The notes under the pieces: generated by a model
What the model was told of the DNA's origin: nothing
Databases searched by the model: none
What the model saw: the letters and a program-made list of their open reading frames with translations, nothing else
Position numbers and translations under genes: made by a program
In this document: positions 6,778 through 8,041 of the stretch, in pieces
How positions within the stretch are numbered: position 1 is the first letter of the stretch
How the letters are laid out: every line of letters begins with the position of its first letter
Source of the DNA: CAYLNM01 sp964385045
GTDB taxonomy: Bacteria; Planctomycetota; Phycisphaerae; Phycisphaerales; SM1A02
Assembly: GCA_964385045.1 (NCBI GenBank)
Contig: CAYLNM010000184.1
Span: 1 to 8,041, forward strand
Length of the DNA stretch: 8,041 nucleotides
Reading direction: 5' to 3'

Positions 6778-7818
6778 ATGAGCACCCAGAAGACGGACAA
6801 GCCGGCGATCGTGGAGGCCTTCCTGAGCTACCTGCTCGACGATCGGCACTTCAGCCCCTACACCGCCCGCTGCTACGGCGTGGACCTCCGCCAGTACGTG
6901 GAGCACCTCGCCGAGACGCTCGGCATCGAGCTCGACCTCGAGCACGAGGCGGCGGCGTTCGAGCTCCGCCGCCGCAACCCCGTGGACGCCGGCACCGACG
7001 AGAAGGCCGGCGCGGTCCTGCCGAAGTCCGTCACCAAGTCGATGCTCGAGGCCGACACCACGATCATCCGCGGCTTTCTCGCCAAGCTCGACGAGCACAA
7101 CTACTCCGCCGCGACGCTCGCCCGCAAGATCGCGACCCTGCGGAGCTTCTACCGCTGGCTGGAGAAGAGCCGCCACGTGAGCGAGAACCCGATGCTGCTC
7201 ATCCGCACCCCGCGGCAGAACAAGCGGCTCCCAAAGGCCATCGACGTCGAGCAGGTCGAGCGGCTGCTCTCGGCCCCCGACCCCGCCGACCTCCTCGGCG
7301 CCCGCGACCGGGCGATCCTCGAGACCCTCTACTCGACCGGCATCCGCGTGAGCGAGCTCGTCGGCATCGACCGCGGCGACGTGGACGTGGACGAGCGGGC
7401 GATGATCGTCCGCGGCAAGGGTCGCCGCGAGCGGCTCGTGCCCCTCGGCACCCACGCTCTCGCCGCGATCAGCCACTACCTCGACATGCTCGCCGCCGAT
7501 CCCCGCGGCCGCGTGGACGGCGACGCGGGCGAGGCCCCGCTGTTCATCAACAAGCACGGCGGCCGGCTCTCGACCCGATCGGTCCGCCGCAAGGTGAGCA
7601 AGTACCTCGAGAAGGTCGGCCTCGACCCCGACATCAGCCCCCACACCCTGCGGCACTCCTTCGCCACCCACCTGCTGGACAACGGCGCGGACCTCCGCTC
7701 GGTGCAGGAGCTGCTCGGCCACCAGTCGCTCTCGACCACGCAGGTGTACACGCACCTCTCGACGTCGCGGATGCGCGAGGCCTACGACGACGCCCACCCG
7801 CGGGCCGAGGCCGGCTGA
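6778..7818 (+). CDS. xerC: Tyrosine recombinase XerC
   Basis: The 346-residue protein is a site-specific tyrosine recombinase of the XerC/XerD group, which resolves chromosome dimers at dif sites near the end of replication. The N-terminal DNA-binding domain spans about 8-135 (HFSPYTARCYGVDLRQY at 24-40). The catalytic domain follows, with the full residue set: Arg190 (GIRVSEL), Lys214 (GKGRRERLVP), His289 and Arg292 (SPHTLRHSFATHL), His315 (LLGHQSLSTTQ) and the nucleophile Tyr324 (VYTHL). The C-terminus AYDDAHPRA is closer to E. coli XerC than XerD. It is about 45 residues longer than the usual 300; the extra length lies at about 48-95 in the N-terminal domain. The ATG at 6778 has no strong ribosome site, but the alignment of the first helix supports it. 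Its neighbours do not suggest an integron or mobile element, so a housekeeping role is most likely. Confidence 0.95.
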   Translation: MSTQKTDKPAIVEAFLSYLLDDRHFSPYTARCYGVDLRQYVEHLAETLGIELDLEHEAAAFELRRRNPVDAGTDEKAGAVLPKSVTKSMLEADTTIIRGFLAKLDEHNYSAATLARKIATLRSFYRWLEKSRHVSENPMLLIRTPRQNKRLPKAIDVEQVERLLSAPDPADLLGARDRAILETLYSTGIRVSELVGIDRGDVDVDERAMIVRGKGRRERLVPLGTHALAAISHYLDMLAADPRGRVDGDAGEAPLFINKHGGRLSTRSVRRKVSKYLEKVGLDPDISPHTLRHSFATHLLDNGADLRSVQELLGHQSLSTTQVYTHLSTSRMREAYDDAHPRAEAG

Positions 7819-7820
7819 GC

Positions 7821-7837
7821 CCGCCGGGACCCGGCGG
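7821..7837 (+). terminator. GC hairpin directly after xerC
   Basis: Two bases after the xerC stop, CCGCCGG and CCGGCGG form a perfect 7-bp stem with a 3-nt loop (GAC). The placement suggests a 3' end or termination structure for the xerC transcript. No T-run follows, so it would be a non-canonical (I-shaped) terminator at best; a 7-bp GC stem can also arise by chance in this composition. Confidence 0.4.
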
Positions 7838-7878
7838 ACGGACGCGCCCGACTCCGATGGTCCGGGCGCCGCCCGCGG

Positions 7879-7892
7879 CCGCCGGCCGGCGG
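7879..7892. repeat. 14-bp perfect GC palindrome downstream of xerC
   Basis: CCGCCGGCCGGCGG reads the same on both strands. It lies in the non-coding stretch 7819-8041, between the hairpin after xerC and the C-rich repeat. It may be a second hairpin or a binding site. Shorter GCCGGCCG-type palindromes occur elsewhere in the window, so it may merely reflect base composition. Confidence 0.4.
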
Positions 7893-7964
7893 TCCGGTCC
7901 CCGCTCCCGCCCGAGTCCGCCCCGGCACCCCGGGCCCTCCCGGCCCCTCGCACTCCGCCGCGAG

Positions 7965-8041
7965 CCCCCCGGCCCCCCGGGTCCCCGGGTCCCCGGGTCC
8001 CCGGCCCCCCGGCCCCCGGCTCCCCGGGTCCCCGGCCCCCC
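7965..8041. repeat. C-rich octanucleotide tandem repeat, cut by the window edge
   Basis: From 7965 the sequence is built of units of about 8 bp ending in CCCCGG: two CCCCCCGG, three GTCCCCGG (7981-8004), CCCCCCGG, a 7-bp CCCCCGG, CTCCCCGG, GTCCCCGG, and then a run of six C at the edge. That makes roughly nine and a half units with only the first two bases varying. The minus strand thus has many runs of four to six G separated by two to four bases, an ideal G-quadruplex pattern, while the plus strand could form an i-motif. No gene can be read here, and the array may continue beyond the window. Confidence 0.85.

Noticed and set aside
3739..7818. Genomic island with the tRNA-Lys as attachment site and the recombinase as integrase
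   Set aside because: The recombinase resembles housekeeping XerC, lies about 3 kb from the tRNA with envelope genes between, and I saw no repeat of the tRNA 3' end in the window.
3576..7892. Recurrent GCCGGCCG palindromes as a dispersed REP family
   Set aside because: At this G+C content a given 8-base GC word is expected a few times in 8 kb by chance, and the flanking sequences of the copies do not match.

Overview
The window is extremely G+C-rich (by eye about three quarters), with codon third positions almost all G or C. It looks like a bacterial chromosome segment. The gene content (a DUF3670-type SNF2 helicase, TolB-like lipoproteins without a Tol-Pal cluster, and a XerC with an enlarged N-terminal domain) suggests a high-GC planctomycete, perhaps of the Phycisphaerae. 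That placement is inferred from protein character only and is not proven here.

Layout. On the minus strand, from about 3.9 kb down to base 1, lie a tRNA-Lys(UUU) gene (3739-3811), a 1112-residue SNF2-family ATPase (201-3539), and the first 68 codons of a further gene that overlaps the helicase stop by 4 nt and runs off the left edge. On the plus strand, diverging from the tRNA, lie a TolB-like six-bladed propeller lipoprotein (4182-5636), a second probable lipoprotein with an LpoB/CsgG-like look (5633-6403, 4-nt overlap), a 93-residue protein of unknown function (6430-6711), and a XerC-type tyrosine recombinase (6778-7818). The right end, after the recombinase, is a C-rich octanucleotide repeat cut by the window edge.

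How they work together. The helicase and the truncated gene look translationally coupled and may form a helicase-partner pair; in related bacteria such a partner is often a SWIM zinc-finger protein, but this cannot be seen here. The two lipoproteins look coupled and probably act in the cell envelope. XerC is a chromosome-maintenance recombinase with all catalytic residues intact and no obvious link to its neighbours. The 3812-4181 region is the divergent promoter region; its two small AT-richer islands are weak promoter candidates.

I found no CRISPR array, insertion sequence, prophage or convincing defence island. The points most worth a second look are the truncated partner gene, the edge repeat with strong G-quadruplex potential, the in-frame Gly-Glu hexanucleotide repeat in the helicase, the lipoprotein pair, and the insertion in XerC.
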